Shown here: positions 55,376 through 64,000 of the stretch, in pieces
How the letters are laid out: every line of letters starts with the position of its first letter
How positions within the stretch are numbered: position 1 is the first letter of the stretch
Assembly: GCF_034377145.1 (NCBI RefSeq)
Contig: NZ_CP139710.1
Span: forward strand, 62,001 to 126,000
Direction: 5' to 3'
DNA: 64,000 bases
From: Sulfitobacter sp. OXR-159
Lineage (GTDB): Bacteria; Pseudomonadota; Alphaproteobacteria; Rhodobacterales; Rhodobacteraceae
Program-made: the position numbers and the translations under genes
Notes under the pieces: generated by a model
The model's input: the letters and a program-made list of their open reading frames with translations, nothing else
What the model was told of the DNA's origin: nothing
Database searches by the model: none

Positions 55376-57206
55376 CCATCAATCCGATCATCATGTCTTG
55401 GCCCCGCTCAACGAGCTTGAGCGCATTCAGCCAGCCGTAGAACTGGCGCAAAGTGGCCGCGGTATCGTCGATACGCTTGGCAATCACTTCGATCTCGTTG
55501 GGATAGCGATCGAGCAAAAGCGACGTTTGACCATGGCGCATTTGGTGCGGGGTCATGGGCAAGCCAACAACCGCACGCATGACTTGCGAGAAGTGCGCGG
55601 CAAAGAAGTCCGCGTTGAGAGAGCGCCCGGGCGTGCGTACCGCAGGAAAAAGAAAGGGGCTTGTGTCTGCATGCGCAAAAAGCGGGCGGATTACCTCAAG
55701 ATACCAGCAAATCGTGTCATATGCGCCGTATTTGTTGCGCGCGATCGGGAACTCGATCACGGCATTGTTCTTCGTCACCGCCGCAGGCAAGAAGACCTTG
55801 AAGGGCTTTTTACCCTTCTTGGGGATGCGGAACTGCGCGTCTTCACCGACGCATGTCAGCGCCATGACATTGCGGCGCCGCAACGGGGCCCCTCCGATTT
55901 CAATAGCTGCAAAACATGCGCAAACCCCGAGCATGCGAACTTGGGAGATCTCAAGCGCTGTGAGTTTGCGACCCTCGGCCTTAGCCTGCGCCAAGATCTT
56001 TTCAGCCGCCTCGCGCAGCGTCAGAAAGGACGTGAGAAACCGGCGCCGCAGGTGCTTCTTTTCCACAAGCCGTTCACAGAATTTGCGGTTGACCTTGGTC
56101 ATGGATTTTTCGGCCGTGCGGCCTGCACGCGCGGTTTTGTTGTTCGCGAGAACCTGACGCATACCGCTGCAATCTAGCCCGAGATGCGCGCGCAGCTGGT
56201 TGAGGGCTTTGAGATATTTGCGGGCGCTGCGCGGCTCGAGGTGCCCCTTTGACTTCGGTTCATGCTGGCGGCGAAACAGCTCACCCGCGATGCCATAGAG
56301 CGTTTCATCACAAGCCAGGATGGCTTTGAGATCGCCTTCTTCACGGCTGATCATGCCGATATCCAATCCCGCCCGTAAAGCTGTGCGAAGAGCAGACTTC
56401 ATCACATGCGCATGCGGCTCATGCCGATCGGTGAACTCCTTTGCGACCGGATCCCAGGAATTATTCGTGACACTCTCGATCCAGGAGATGAACTGGACTT
56501 CCCATTCTTGCGGGATCTCTTGGTGCGCTGGCGCCCGGCGCTCAGGCAGAAAGTTGATGGGGCCCGCGGGCAAAAGGGGCAGAAGTTCAGAAAAGGCGCG
56601 GAGCTCGTCAAGGCGCTTGAGAGACCGAGCATGAGAGTCTCTCACATTGCCGCTGAAATCCCGGTCAATCTGCTGGGCCCGCTCTAAAGTCATATCCCGT
56701 GGTTGCCAGCCGTAAGACCGCGCAACGAGCGCAAAGCTTTTCAGCATCTGGAGCTTCATCGGATGCCAATCCGATATACCTACCCGCCCCTGTACGCGCG
56801 GCTCAATGGCCGCAAGCAATACTGTCCAGTCATCCTCCATTGCCCGCAAGCGGGCTTTCTCGGCGTGAACACCGCAAAACGACTTGAGCGCAGCCAAGAG
56901 CCGGCCCCGGAACGTCTTGTAAGCGCGCTCTGTTGGCCAATGATCGAGGTCAAAACCCTTCAAAGGGAACCTCTGCGCAATAGCAGCAAGGTCTGCGTCA
57001 ATCGCAGTCAACGGCCGGTTCAGTATCGATGCGGCCTTATCAATCGCGCCCAAGTAGCTTGTTTGGGTGCTGGCAGTAAGATCGGTTCTTGCGGCCGTAT
57101 AAGCGCGAAACTGTGCAAAGCTGGACACCTCCGAGGGGATGGTGGAGGCCGCAATGCTTGCCACAGGGGACAAGACGGCAGGGGGTCTGCGAGAGAGATC
57201 AAGCAT
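55368..57206 (-). CDS. tyrosine recombinase / integrase, first of an overlapping pair
   Basis: 612 aa. The catalytic domain is more canonical than its partner: arginine in IEIGGAPLRRRNVMALTCVG, HxxRH in MTPHQMRHGQTSLLLDRYP, and the nucleophile Tyr in RQFYGWLNALK. Tandem or triple tyrosine recombinases of this size occur on genomic islands and recombinase-in-trio elements; only two are present here. It probably moves the surrounding island. A perfect 15-bp inverted repeat lies 80 bp upstream. Confidence 0.85.
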   Translation of the reverse strand: MLDLSRRPPAVLSPVASIAASTIPSEVSSFAQFRAYTAARTDLTASTQTSYLGAIDKAASILNRPLTAIDADLAAIAQRFPLKGFDLDHWPTERAYKTFRGRLLAALKSFCGVHAEKARLRAMEDDWTVLLAAIEPRVQGRVGISDWHPMKLQMLKSFALVARSYGWQPRDMTLERAQQIDRDFSGNVRDSHARSLKRLDELRAFSELLPLLPAGPINFLPERRAPAHQEIPQEWEVQFISWIESVTNNSWDPVAKEFTDRHEPHAHVMKSALRTALRAGLDIGMISREEGDLKAILACDETLYGIAGELFRRQHEPKSKGHLEPRSARKYLKALNQLRAHLGLDCSGMRQVLANNKTARAGRTAEKSMTKVNRKFCERLVEKKHLRRRFLTSFLTLREAAEKILAQAKAEGRKLTALEISQVRMLGVCACFAAIEIGGAPLRRRNVMALTCVGEDAQFRIPKKGKKPFKVFLPAAVTKNNAVIEFPIARNKYGAYDTICWYLEVIRPLFAHADTSPFLFPAVRTPGRSLNADFFAAHFSQVMRAVVGLPMTPHQMRHGQTSLLLDRYPNEIEVIAKRIDDTAATLRQFYGWLNALKLVERGQDMMIGLMDD

Positions 57207-57953
57207 GAGATATCCTTTCAGGGAAGAGGTTGATCATGGAAAATGAGGAAACCGCTAAGATGCTGGTTTTTCCGGTTAAATGCGCAGCGGACATAAACAC
57301 CTTCGCGGTTGCCGCCGGTGAAACCGGGGGGGTGTTTATGTCCGCACCACTTGCATGAGGTCTTTGCCGCTTAATGGAGATTGCGATGTCCCGGGGGCCA
57401 ACGAGCAAGCCGTAGCGCCCCGCGGGACGGGGACCGGCGGTGCCGTCGACCCACCCATTCGGCGTCCTCAGCAGGCCATTTTTGAAAGCGCCCTCACCCG
57501 TTGAGCAAGGCGAGACAAATGGCCATGTACTGGGCGGGGTTTCAATTTTGCGGGCCAAGAAGGGCCACCCACAAAACATGCGACGGTAACGATACCGCCT
57601 TAGCGCAAGGTCAAACGCTCCGCGGGCCGTCCAACGGGGTGCCCAGATTACCGGGGATCGCGCAGAGCAGCCCTCTCCGATCCTGTTCTTTTCCAAGACA
57701 AGAAATGCGGCGAAGACCTTGCGGGCAAAGAGGGCGTTGAGCGTCATCTTCGGGAATTACGCCCCGGAGGGGTTGGTCCCAAACTCCGAGGTTAGGCAAC
57801 GCCCCCCGCCCACAGTGGGGCGACGGCAGACAGCGGGCCCGCACACCGAAGGACTTCATCCCACATTTCCCAAGTAAGGCGCTGATTTCGCTGTCCTGAC
57901 CATTATATTTCCTATATAAAACATGGTGTTGAAGGCTGCGAGGGGCGCGTTTC
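57207..57953. other. gene-free region between integrases and IS1380 transposase
   Basis: About 750 bp. It contains the perfect inverted repeat described separately (57287-57345) and otherwise GC-rich sequence. A minus-strand 182-aa frame crossing it has poor composition. The upstream end of the IS1380 element probably lies in the last 100-200 bp. Confidence 0.45.
57287..57345. repeat. 15-bp perfect inverted repeat upstream of the integrase pair
   Basis: gcggacataaacacc (57287-57301) and its exact complement ggtgtttatgtccgc (57331-57345), separated by 29 bases that contain a smaller ggtt/aacc stem. Suitable as a recombination site or operator of the integrase genes. Confidence 0.85.
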
Positions 57954-59309
57954 ATGGATCACCCAGAGGGTGCGGGCTTGCAACGGGCAGATCGGGTGGA
58001 TTTCGACCCTCGCGTGCGGCTGGAATTTCGCGGCACGCAGCTCAGTTCCGACGGCGGCCTTCTGGTGATGCGCGAGCTTGATGACGCGCTCGGGTTGTCC
58101 GATTTGGCGTCAGCGGCGCTGCGCGATACTCGCTCTGGCAAGAACACGGTCCATCGGCTCGACGGCCTGTTCCGGCAATCAGTCTTTGGGCGGCTGGCCG
58201 GATACGAGGATGTCAACGACGCCAACCGTCTCGCCTGCGATCCGGTCATGCGCCAAGTTGTCGGCGGCAGAGCGGTCGATGCACAAGCGGCCTCGGCATC
58301 GCAGATGGGACGGTTCGAGACCGAGACGCTGGCTCTGGCCGGGAACCGTGCCGCGCTGGCCGACCTGAACGGGCAATGGATCGACCGGTTCCATGACCGT
58401 AACGGGCTGAAGTACATCGTTCTGGACATGGACAGCTCGGTCAGCCCGACCCATGGCGACCAGGAAGGGTCCGCCTGGAATGGCCATTTCGACTGTAGCT
58501 GCTATCACCCCAACTTTCTGTTCAACCAGTTCGGGATGCTGGAACGCTGCGCCCTGCGCCATGGCAACGTCCACAGCGCCGATGGCTGGCGTGATGTTCT
58601 CGACCCCGTCATTGCGCGCTACGCGGAGCGCGACCTTGGTGGCAGGTTCTTCCGGGCCGATGCTGCCTACGCGATCCCGGCGATCTATGAGCGATTGGAA
58701 GAAGCGCGGTTCTTCTACGCCATCCGGCTGCCCGCAAACGCGGTCCTCAAGGACAAGATCGCGCATCGGCTAACGCGCCCTGTCGGGCGGCCGTCACTGA
58801 CCAAGGTCAAGCGGTTCTTCGAGGAATTCGAGTATCAGGCGGCGTCCTGGGACAAGGAACGCCGGGTGATCGCCAAGATCGAATGGCATCCGGGCGAACT
58901 GTTCCCGCGTGTCGGCTTCATCGTCACCAACCTGCCGATGGAGCCGGACTGGGTGGTGCGGTTCTACAACCAGCGCGGCACCGCCGAGCAGCACATCAAA
59001 GAGGGCAAATACGCCTTTCGCTGGACGCGGCTGTCGTGCCGGAAGTTCCGCGACAATGAGGTGCGGCTGCAACTGCACGCCCTGGCGTACAACCTGGCCA
59101 CCTTCTTGCGCTGCATCGAGCTGCCCGAAGCCATGGCCGACTGGTCGTTGACCAGCCTGCAACTGAAGCTGATCAAGATCGGGGCACGTGTGGTCCGTCA
59201 CGCCCGCACCATCACCTTCCAGCTGGCCGAGGTCGCTGTCACCGGCACGATGGTACGCGCCATCCTCGCCGCTATCCGCCGATTGCGAGCGCCACCGCTA
59301 TGCGCATGA
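57954..59309 (+). CDS. IS1380-family transposase
   Basis: 451 aa, typical length. N-terminal LEFRGTQLSSDGGLLVMRELDDALGLSD is diagnostic of IS1380. Catalytic acids in KYIVLDMDSSVSPTHGDQEGSAWNGHF and RFFRADAAYAIPAIYERL, Glu in QRGTAEQHIKEGKYAFRW. The gene is intact. I could not identify the terminal inverted repeats or the target duplication by eye, so element borders are left open. Confidence 0.93.
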   Translation: MDHPEGAGLQRADRVDFDPRVRLEFRGTQLSSDGGLLVMRELDDALGLSDLASAALRDTRSGKNTVHRLDGLFRQSVFGRLAGYEDVNDANRLACDPVMRQVVGGRAVDAQAASASQMGRFETETLALAGNRAALADLNGQWIDRFHDRNGLKYIVLDMDSSVSPTHGDQEGSAWNGHFDCSCYHPNFLFNQFGMLERCALRHGNVHSADGWRDVLDPVIARYAERDLGGRFFRADAAYAIPAIYERLEEARFFYAIRLPANAVLKDKIAHRLTRPVGRPSLTKVKRFFEEFEYQAASWDKERRVIAKIEWHPGELFPRVGFIVTNLPMEPDWVVRFYNQRGTAEQHIKEGKYAFRWTRLSCRKFRDNEVRLQLHALAYNLATFLRCIELPEAMADWSLTSLQLKLIKIGARVVRHARTITFQLAEVAVTGTMVRAILAAIRRLRAPPLCA

Positions 59310-59767
59310 TCGCGATCCACGCTCAAACTGAACGAAAGCGGCTGGACAGATCTGTCCGCTGCGCTGAAAAACGCCGCCCCTGGGCAAGGAAACAGCGGCT
59401 TCGCGGTCTGATCCGTCCAGATCCAGCAGTCTGCGCGACCGCAGGTGCCGCTTGCGGCAGAAAATCCTTGTCTAGCGATCGGATACAGGCGATCTTCACC
59501 TCAAACGACACGCCACCTGGGGAATGCAGGTTCATTTGCATGGCCCCTGCGAACCTTGACGCAAGGTCACTCAAAAAAGATCCCTATTTGTCTTAATCGC
59601 GTTTCCGCGCCGAATTCGACGTTCCCAAATTACTTATACGGGCCGCGCAGGACATCACCTCACGGTCATCGCCAAAGAGCACGACCGGAGCGCAAGACAA
59701 AACCGCGTCTTCATCTGCTTACACACCTCCCAACACCAAAGATTGGGATTAAAAAGAAAGAGTTAAA
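59310..59767. other. gene-free region including the 3' end of the IS1380 element
   Basis: The first 80-100 bp probably belong to the transposable element. The remainder has no supported gene. Confidence 0.4.
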
Positions 59768-60172
59768 ATGTTGAAGTTCAGCACGACTATGATTGAGACC
59801 GCACCTTCCCCTTGGAAGTGTTATAAGGATCTTGTCCTCGAAGCACTCCAAGCAAAAGGGATGTGGCCCTCAAGCTACCGCTCCCCCGAATTCCCCGAGC
59901 ATATGTCTATTCATACGCTCGAACGGTTCACCCTTGAGAACGAAGGCAACGGGTGGTCATTCTTCCTGACATTCAAAACCACAGAACCGCTGATGCCAAA
60001 TACGATGGCCCTGCCGCCCGAACTGCGCCTTGATGACCCAATGACCGCTTTTCTGCTCGGGGCTCAAGTCATCTGTGAGCTTGCCACCGGGTCGGGCGAA
60101 TTACCCTTCACCGCCGTCGGAAACATAATCTTCTTTGCAACGGTAGGCCCGGAGAACGCCGTGCTGGCATAG
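59768..60172 (+). CDS. hypothetical protein, 134 aa
   Basis: Starts with ATG preceded by agaaagagtta. Soluble alpha/beta protein: CYKDLVLEALQAKGMWPSSYRSPEFP, then WSFFLTFKTTEPLMPNTMALPPELRLDDP and a hydrophobic C-terminal half. No family recognised. It may belong to the plasmid backbone next to the excisionase-like gene. Confidence 0.5.
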   Translation: MLKFSTTMIETAPSPWKCYKDLVLEALQAKGMWPSSYRSPEFPEHMSIHTLERFTLENEGNGWSFFLTFKTTEPLMPNTMALPPELRLDDPMTAFLLGAQVICELATGSGELPFTAVGNIIFFATVGPENAVLA

Positions 60173-60325
60173 ACCACCGTCAATCCTGACGTCAGCGACA
60201 AGATCAGATCTCAGACCTTAAATCGCTCCTCTGCAAAAGGCGCCCGGGCCATACGGTCCGGGTGTCTTGTGTAGAAGGGCTGCGCAACTTCCTTCTGCGA
60301 ATACCCCCAAAGCAGCCGATACACG

Positions 60326-60787
60326 TCACTCAGCCGGGGTAAGCCCGCCAAAGACCGGCGATTGCCGTGCGTAGATCGGAAAATCTCGGTGGCAGTGCCA
60401 AGCTAGAACCTCGGCTCTACGCCAGCGTTGGCTTCGGGTGTTTGCCCCCCCGTTCGATAGATCAATTGCCTTTGGAAAGGGCGGCATACCGATGGGCACC
60501 TGCCCCTTCGACCAGCGATAAAGGGTCGAAGGATCAACGCCCAATAGTTCAGCTGTCGCGCGGGCATCCAGCAACGCTTTCCGAAGCTCTGCCGCACGCT
60601 CTGGCGTTTGTACTTCTGCAAACCCAAAGGCTTTCCACACAACAGACCACCGCGTTGTGCCGCCAACCAAACGGATCCCGAGCGCCTTCAAAACGCGTGA
60701 TAACGCCCTGTAGTCGCCATTCTCCACTGGCTTCAGGCCAAAAAACTTGACCAGGTCATCTTTCGAAAGAGGCTTATCTTGCTTCAT
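60326..60787 (-). CDS. excisionase/AlpA-like helix-turn-helix protein
   Basis: 153 aa. Two helical segments: an N-terminal KDDLVKFFGLKP...YRALSRVLKALGI and the clear MerR/AlpA-like module ATAELLGVDPSTLYRWSKGQVPIGMPPFPKAIDL, ending with the WRRAEVLAWHCHRDF 'E-x-x-x-W' element of AlpA proteins. AlpA-like proteins activate integrases or act as excisionases, which fits the nearby recombinase pair. Confidence 0.75.
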   Translation of the reverse strand: MKQDKPLSKDDLVKFFGLKPVENGDYRALSRVLKALGIRLVGGTTRWSVVWKAFGFAEVQTPERAAELRKALLDARATAELLGVDPSTLYRWSKGQVPIGMPPFPKAIDLSNGGANTRSQRWRRAEVLAWHCHRDFPIYARQSPVFGGLTPAE

Positions 60788-61173
60788 GCCAAGGACATAG
60801 ACCCCAGCAAACCCGTTCCAAAAACAAGACCGCCTTTAGGCCGAGAATATTCTCAAAGCTCTATGCGAGATCATCAGAAACACCCGAAAGCGCGCGAAAC
60901 GGAGTACTACGAGCCGCTCGAAGTATCCCAGATGAAAATCTCATTCGCCTCCTAGGGGGCAACTTTTGGGCCCGACAGCTCTGCAAAAATCCAAAAGAAG
61001 GACCTCTGCCCTTGCTTCTGTTTTTGCGCAGCAGGTGTCGCTGCTTCCCATTCTCGAGGGGCGGCCGAAGCTTTAGATCGCTCCGCCCATCTCCCTTCGA
61101 GATCGCCTCTCCCCCTTCTTCCCCGGCAAAACCTGCGGAAAAAGGGGCGGGACTTCGGCATCATAGCAGGGGC
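60788..61173. other. gene-free stretch
   Basis: About 390 bp. Reading frames here are basic and Arg/Ser-rich and lack start signals. Nothing convincing. Confidence 0.4.
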
Positions 61174-61785
61174 TTAGGCACCGAGAGGACAGGCCTCAAG
61201 ATCTACAACGAACCTGACACCACTAAGTCCGTCGCGGGCCCTCGCAAAGCCGTTGAGGCCCAGTTCGATATCCTGCTTGAGTTGCGCAGGAGTTCTTCCG
61301 TTTGTTTCCTGATGTAGGATCAGCTTCATCTTCGAAGAAACGTCGCGCGCGCCCTGTACCGTAAGACCATCGTAAATCAGCGTGAAGTCGCGGAAGACAA
61401 GAGTATTCAGCTGCCTGCTGGAGAAATCCCAGTGGCAAAACAACATGGAAATAAAACCGATATCCACGCTACGCTCGACAGCACGTTCGACCTGAACGCA
61501 GTTTCCGGCACTACGGGTCGGAAAGTTCATGACACGCGCATCACAGACGCCCCCTTCAAGAAAAAAGAAGGCCTGAACTTCCGAGGCAGGATATCCGGAT
61601 GCGCCAGCAAGCACGTGCCCGATGTCGAGCCCCAAAAGGTCACCTTCGTCCGCCTCTAACGGACTCCCAAGATACGCGTCTACAAGCAGGCGCCACTTTT
61701 CCACGACATGTTGCGGAAACGAAGACGGCTTTAGGGTGAGGGGGATGACGTCACGCGCTTGGGTGAGAGGTACTTCTTTAGACAT
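61174..61785 (-). CDS. hypothetical protein, 203 aa
   Basis: Starts at the ATG at 61785 (MSKEVPLTQARDV) with a strong AAGGAG seven bases upstream; the longer frame to 62088 is rejected. Soluble, with a Cys-containing core (FFFLEGGVCDARVMNFPTRSAGNCVQ) and a C-terminal half RLGF-like (LKQDIELGLNGFARARDGL). No family recognised. It lies directly beside the iterons and reads away from them, so a role in replication or maintenance is possible but not shown. Confidence 0.55.
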   Translation of the reverse strand: MSKEVPLTQARDVIPLTLKPSSFPQHVVEKWRLLVDAYLGSPLEADEGDLLGLDIGHVLAGASGYPASEVQAFFFLEGGVCDARVMNFPTRSAGNCVQVERAVERSVDIGFISMLFCHWDFSSRQLNTLVFRDFTLIYDGLTVQGARDVSSKMKLILHQETNGRTPAQLKQDIELGLNGFARARDGLSGVRFVVDLEACPLGA

Positions 61786-62159
61786 TTTGTTCTCCTTAAA
61801 TGGGCGGGGTTGAAAGTGCCCATGACAGGGACATCGGATTGAAGCTTTGACGGCGGTAATCTGGAGAGACAGAAAAATGAAATTTCTGCAAAAATTTTCC
61901 GCCGGCCCCAACACACGTCTGACAGCGAAGGCTGTCACACCCGCCTTGTCAAAAAGACCTGCATGCACTGAGAATATGCGCATCCACCCGCAACAATCAG
62001 CAGCGGTTTTGAAACAGGCGCGGCATTGCACGGTCAAAATCCTGGCATAATCGTCCCGGGGTTCTGAGCAGGCTTCATAGACCTGCACGCTGGAAGTCAG
62101 AAAAACTCGCTGAGGGAGACCCCTGCCTCATCTTGTTTTCCGCCCAAAAGATCGCCCGG

Positions 62160-62256
62160 GAAATTGCGTCATGTTCCGGGGAAATTGCGTCGAAACCCGG
62201 GGTTTTTGCGTCAAACCACCGGGAAATTGCGTCATAACCCGGGGTTTTTGCGTCAC
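62160..62256 (+). repeat. five 21-bp iterons, candidate plasmid origin
   Basis: The core ttgcgtc begins at 62164, 62185, 62206, 62227 and 62248, exactly every 21 bases, about two helical turns. The upstream part alternates between a gggaaa form and a ggggttt form, giving two iteron flavours. Such evenly spaced repeats are the binding sites of Rep initiator proteins in theta plasmids and also control copy number. No Rep gene is recognisable inside the window; it may lie beyond the right edge. Confidence 0.8.
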
Positions 62257-62362
62257 AAACACCGCAACACATTGGTTATAAACAAAAATAGACGCTGCTT
62301 TGAATCAAGAGAATTAGGAAACATATGAAAGAGCCCGTGCCGGGCAGTTTTGGGGTGTTTTT

Positions 62363-62381
62363 AAGGGGGCTTCGCCCTTTT
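62363..62381 (+). terminator. GC-rich hairpin with T run
   Basis: aagggggc-ttcg-cccttttgg: stem with a very stable TTCG loop, followed by four T. Possible terminator or stem of a leader near the iterons. Confidence 0.4.
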
Positions 62382-62492
62382 GGCGCAGGATATTCTTCAG
62401 CGTTTTGGTACGGCATCAGCGGTGCCTAATTCTTCTCAAGAGCTTCGGAAGAAGGGCCCCCGCCCTGCTTGAGCTGTGAACAGGAGGCACAG

Positions 62493-62891
62493 ATGCCAGA
62501 GGATATGATAGCGACAATCGCTGCGGAGCGCGGCTACGCCAATGCTGAGTTCGAGGCTGCGATTGAAGCGTATCGGCGCAGAGAGAGGCTCTCGCACCCT
62601 GCAGGACGGCTTGACACAGCAGGAGCGTTTCATCTCGAAGAGCATTGTGACTGCTGCGCCAGTCTCCAGCGCAGCAGTGCCAAACGTCCCTACGTAGAGA
62701 TGCATCATGGACGGTCGCTCACACATGTCGCACAGCTCTACGACGTTCCCGTTCTGCACGTACGGCGGCTCGTAAAAGCCTTCGAGAGGGCCCAGAGGTT
62801 GCCCCTGAACTCACGGCACGCCGAGGGGCAGCTCAAAGTCCTGCTGACCAGCATTCTGCAGCCCGTTCATCGGGGCGCCAGACCCCAATAA
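62493..62891 (+). CDS. hypothetical DNA-binding-like protein, 132 aa
   Basis: Starts at the ATG at 62493 with a perfect AGGAGG six bases upstream; an earlier in-frame ATG has none. A small Cys/His segment (EHCDCCASLQ) and a helical C-terminal half that resembles a helix-turn-helix (LTHVAQLYDVPVLHVRRLVKAFERAQRL). First gene right of the iterons, so it could be a replication or copy-number regulator. No family is confirmed. Confidence 0.5.
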   Translation: MPEDMIATIAAERGYANAEFEAAIEAYRRRERLSHPAGRLDTAGAFHLEEHCDCCASLQRSSAKRPYVEMHHGRSLTHVAQLYDVPVLHVRRLVKAFERAQRLPLNSRHAEGQLKVLLTSILQPVHRGARPQ

Positions 62892-62900
62892 GCCAGGGGC

Positions 62901-63383
62901 TCAGAAGCACTCGGCCAGTTCTTCGAGACTGAGATCGGCATCCAAGGGCCCCGAATGCCCGATCACGGCGGCCGTCACAATCCAAATGCCCAGCCAGGTC
63001 GCGGTCCGTGACCGCATGCCAGCGGCCTCGGCAGCTTCGAGCACATGCAGCATCTGAGCGCTCATTCGCACAACTTGGCAAGAAGGTGCTTTGGGCGCTG
63101 TCGCTTCCTGCGGCAACAGCTTCTCCCAATCGTCCTCGCAGCGGTTCCGCTTAAGCACATTCAACGCGCCCGGCCAAGCGCGCTGGAACTCTGCTGACAG
63201 AGCAATGCCTCGCGCCCGGGCAAATGCGCTCAACCCCGTGGCGAGAGCATCGAGCAAGTCGTTGGAGTTGTAGAGACCCGCACGGTGGAACTGCCGGGCA
63301 AGTTGTTCCGCAGCTTTTGGGGCCACGCTTTCAAACAGCTGCAGGCCGGAAATCTGAAAGGGAAAATTGTTCGTATATGTCAT
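62901..63383 (-). CDS. hypothetical protein, 160 aa
   Basis: Helical, soluble protein: LQLFESVAPKAAEQLARQFHRAGLYNSNDLLDALATGLSAF-type segments, then a Lys-rich central loop (VLKRNRCEDDWEKLLPQEA). The C-terminal third has a long helix around MLHVLEAAEAAGMRSRTATW. It converges with the 132-aa gene, 9 bp between stops. No family recognised; probably plasmid accessory. Confidence 0.5.
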   Translation of the reverse strand: MTYTNNFPFQISGLQLFESVAPKAAEQLARQFHRAGLYNSNDLLDALATGLSAFARARGIALSAEFQRAWPGALNVLKRNRCEDDWEKLLPQEATAPKAPSCQVVRMSAQMLHVLEAAEAAGMRSRTATWLGIWIVTAAVIGHSGPLDADLSLEELAECF

Positions 63384-63788
63384 CTGAGGGGCTTTCTTGA
63401 AGGATTGAATGGCACCCAGCCCGACCCTCCCCTCTTTTGCAAAAGAGGCCTGTCGTTCTGCGCGTCCAAACAGAACGCGCAGGACGACAGGCCTTTGAGC
63501 ATCACCCTTTTATCCATTTGAGGTTATGGCGGCGCGCGGGCCCGGTTCACCGTCTGCGCACAATCAAGCCGCCCTTTACGCCACGTAATGCAACCGCGCG
63601 CCGAAAATCGTTCCGATCTCCATTTTGAGGCCCGAAAGCCCACACCCCGCCGAATGAAAGGAGTTCGCGATCACCATTCGAAAAAACCGTAAAAAATCTC
63701 ACTTGGCGTTACCGCGCCCCTGAAATCGATCTCACATCATGAATACAGCACCAACGCTGTTAAACAAAAACATAAAGGAAAGCAGACC
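63384..63788. other. intergenic region before the last gene
   Basis: About 400 bp. No supported gene. The last 40 bases carry an aaaggaaag ribosome binding site for the partial gene that follows. Confidence 0.4.
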
Positions 63789-64000
63789 ATGACTTCTTCA
63801 AAATCCACTTCACCCCAAAACGCAACCCAGCCGCTCACGTTCGAAACCGACGCTGAAAAGGTCACCTCTACCTGCAACCCTGACCAAGTAGATTGTTCGG
63901 CGAACCCGTTCCAAGTAGAGACCGTCAACTATATCGGCGGGCTCTCCTTTGAGCCTCATATCGTTCCTCATGAGAATGCGCAGGTAGGCGATATTATTGG
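63789..64000 (+). CDS. unidentified protein, 5' part only (runs off the window)
   Basis: ATG at 63789 with aaaggaaag eight bases upstream; the frame stays open for 70 codons to the window edge. The N-terminus is Ser/Thr/Pro-rich and acidic (FETDAEKVTSTCNPDQVDCS), followed by NPFQVETVNYIGGLSFEPH. No domain can be assigned from this part. Confidence 0.6.
   Translation, partial: MTSSKSTSPQNATQPLTFETDAEKVTSTCNPDQVDCSANPFQVETVNYIGGLSFEPHIVPHENAQVGDII

Noticed and set aside
57199..57747. 182-aa frame upstream of the recombinases, as a third integrase
   Set aside because: No recombinase motif and composition unlike its neighbours; it also crosses the inverted repeat.

Overview
The window looks like accessory DNA from a marine alphaproteobacterium of the Rhodobacteraceae (Roseobacter group). 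This is inferred from codon use, the protein families present and the gene combinations. It is probably a plasmid or chromid: it carries five 21-bp iterons, two overlapping tyrosine recombinases with an excisionase-like gene, three toxin-antitoxin type modules and five insertion sequences, and it shows no rRNA, tRNA or core housekeeping operon. A rhamnose (rml) locus on an iteron plasmid recalls the extrachromosomal rhamnose operons known in roseobacters.

Layout. 1-4.5 kb: a membrane histidine kinase, a FeeM-like acyl transferase, and a methyltransferase split by an IS256-family element. 4.5-13.5 kb: small proteins, a PagL-type lipid A deacylase, a mannose-1-phosphate guanylyltransferase, an IS630-type element and a CcdAB-like toxin-antitoxin pair. 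14-30.6 kb: a one-module NRPS (C-A-T-TE), a MarR regulator, rmlC-rmlB-rmlD, a secreted metalloprotease gene broken by an IS66 element and then an IS256 element, and a four-gene surface glycosylation cluster (GtrB-like, GtrA, methyltransferase, multi-TM protein). 30.9-38.8 kb: a minus-strand operon amiC-amiR-dppC-dppB-dppA-formamidase-dppDF for sensing, importing and hydrolysing short amides. An intrinsic terminator lies in its leader, a strong hint of ANTAR-type antitermination. 39-44.3 kb: a secreted protein, a long RNA-like hairpin, 5-formyl-THF cyclo-ligase, a two-gene unit of unknown function and two sulfotransferases.

44.5-46 kb: a non-coding mosaic array of 18 near-identical hairpins separated by three recurring modules (A, B, C). 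The hairpin closely resembles a type I-F CRISPR repeat, but the 'spacers' recur, so it is not an ordinary CRISPR array. 46-51 kb: a duplicated segment (a 118-aa protein plus an FAD oxidoreductase, one oxidoreductase copy decayed) enclosing a ParDE module with a clear palindromic operator. 51-57.2 kb: a membrane-protein gene whose 5' end carries a stray copy of the array hairpin, a hypothetical gene, a self-inhibited Fic protein and the recombinase pair. 57.3-64 kb: a 15-bp perfect inverted repeat, an IS1380-type transposase, small plasmid-type genes, the iterons, and a gene running off the right edge.

Three interrupted genes can be restored or nearly restored in silico. The methyltransferase and the metalloprotease rejoin perfectly in frame once each IS and one target duplication are removed, so these insertions are recent.
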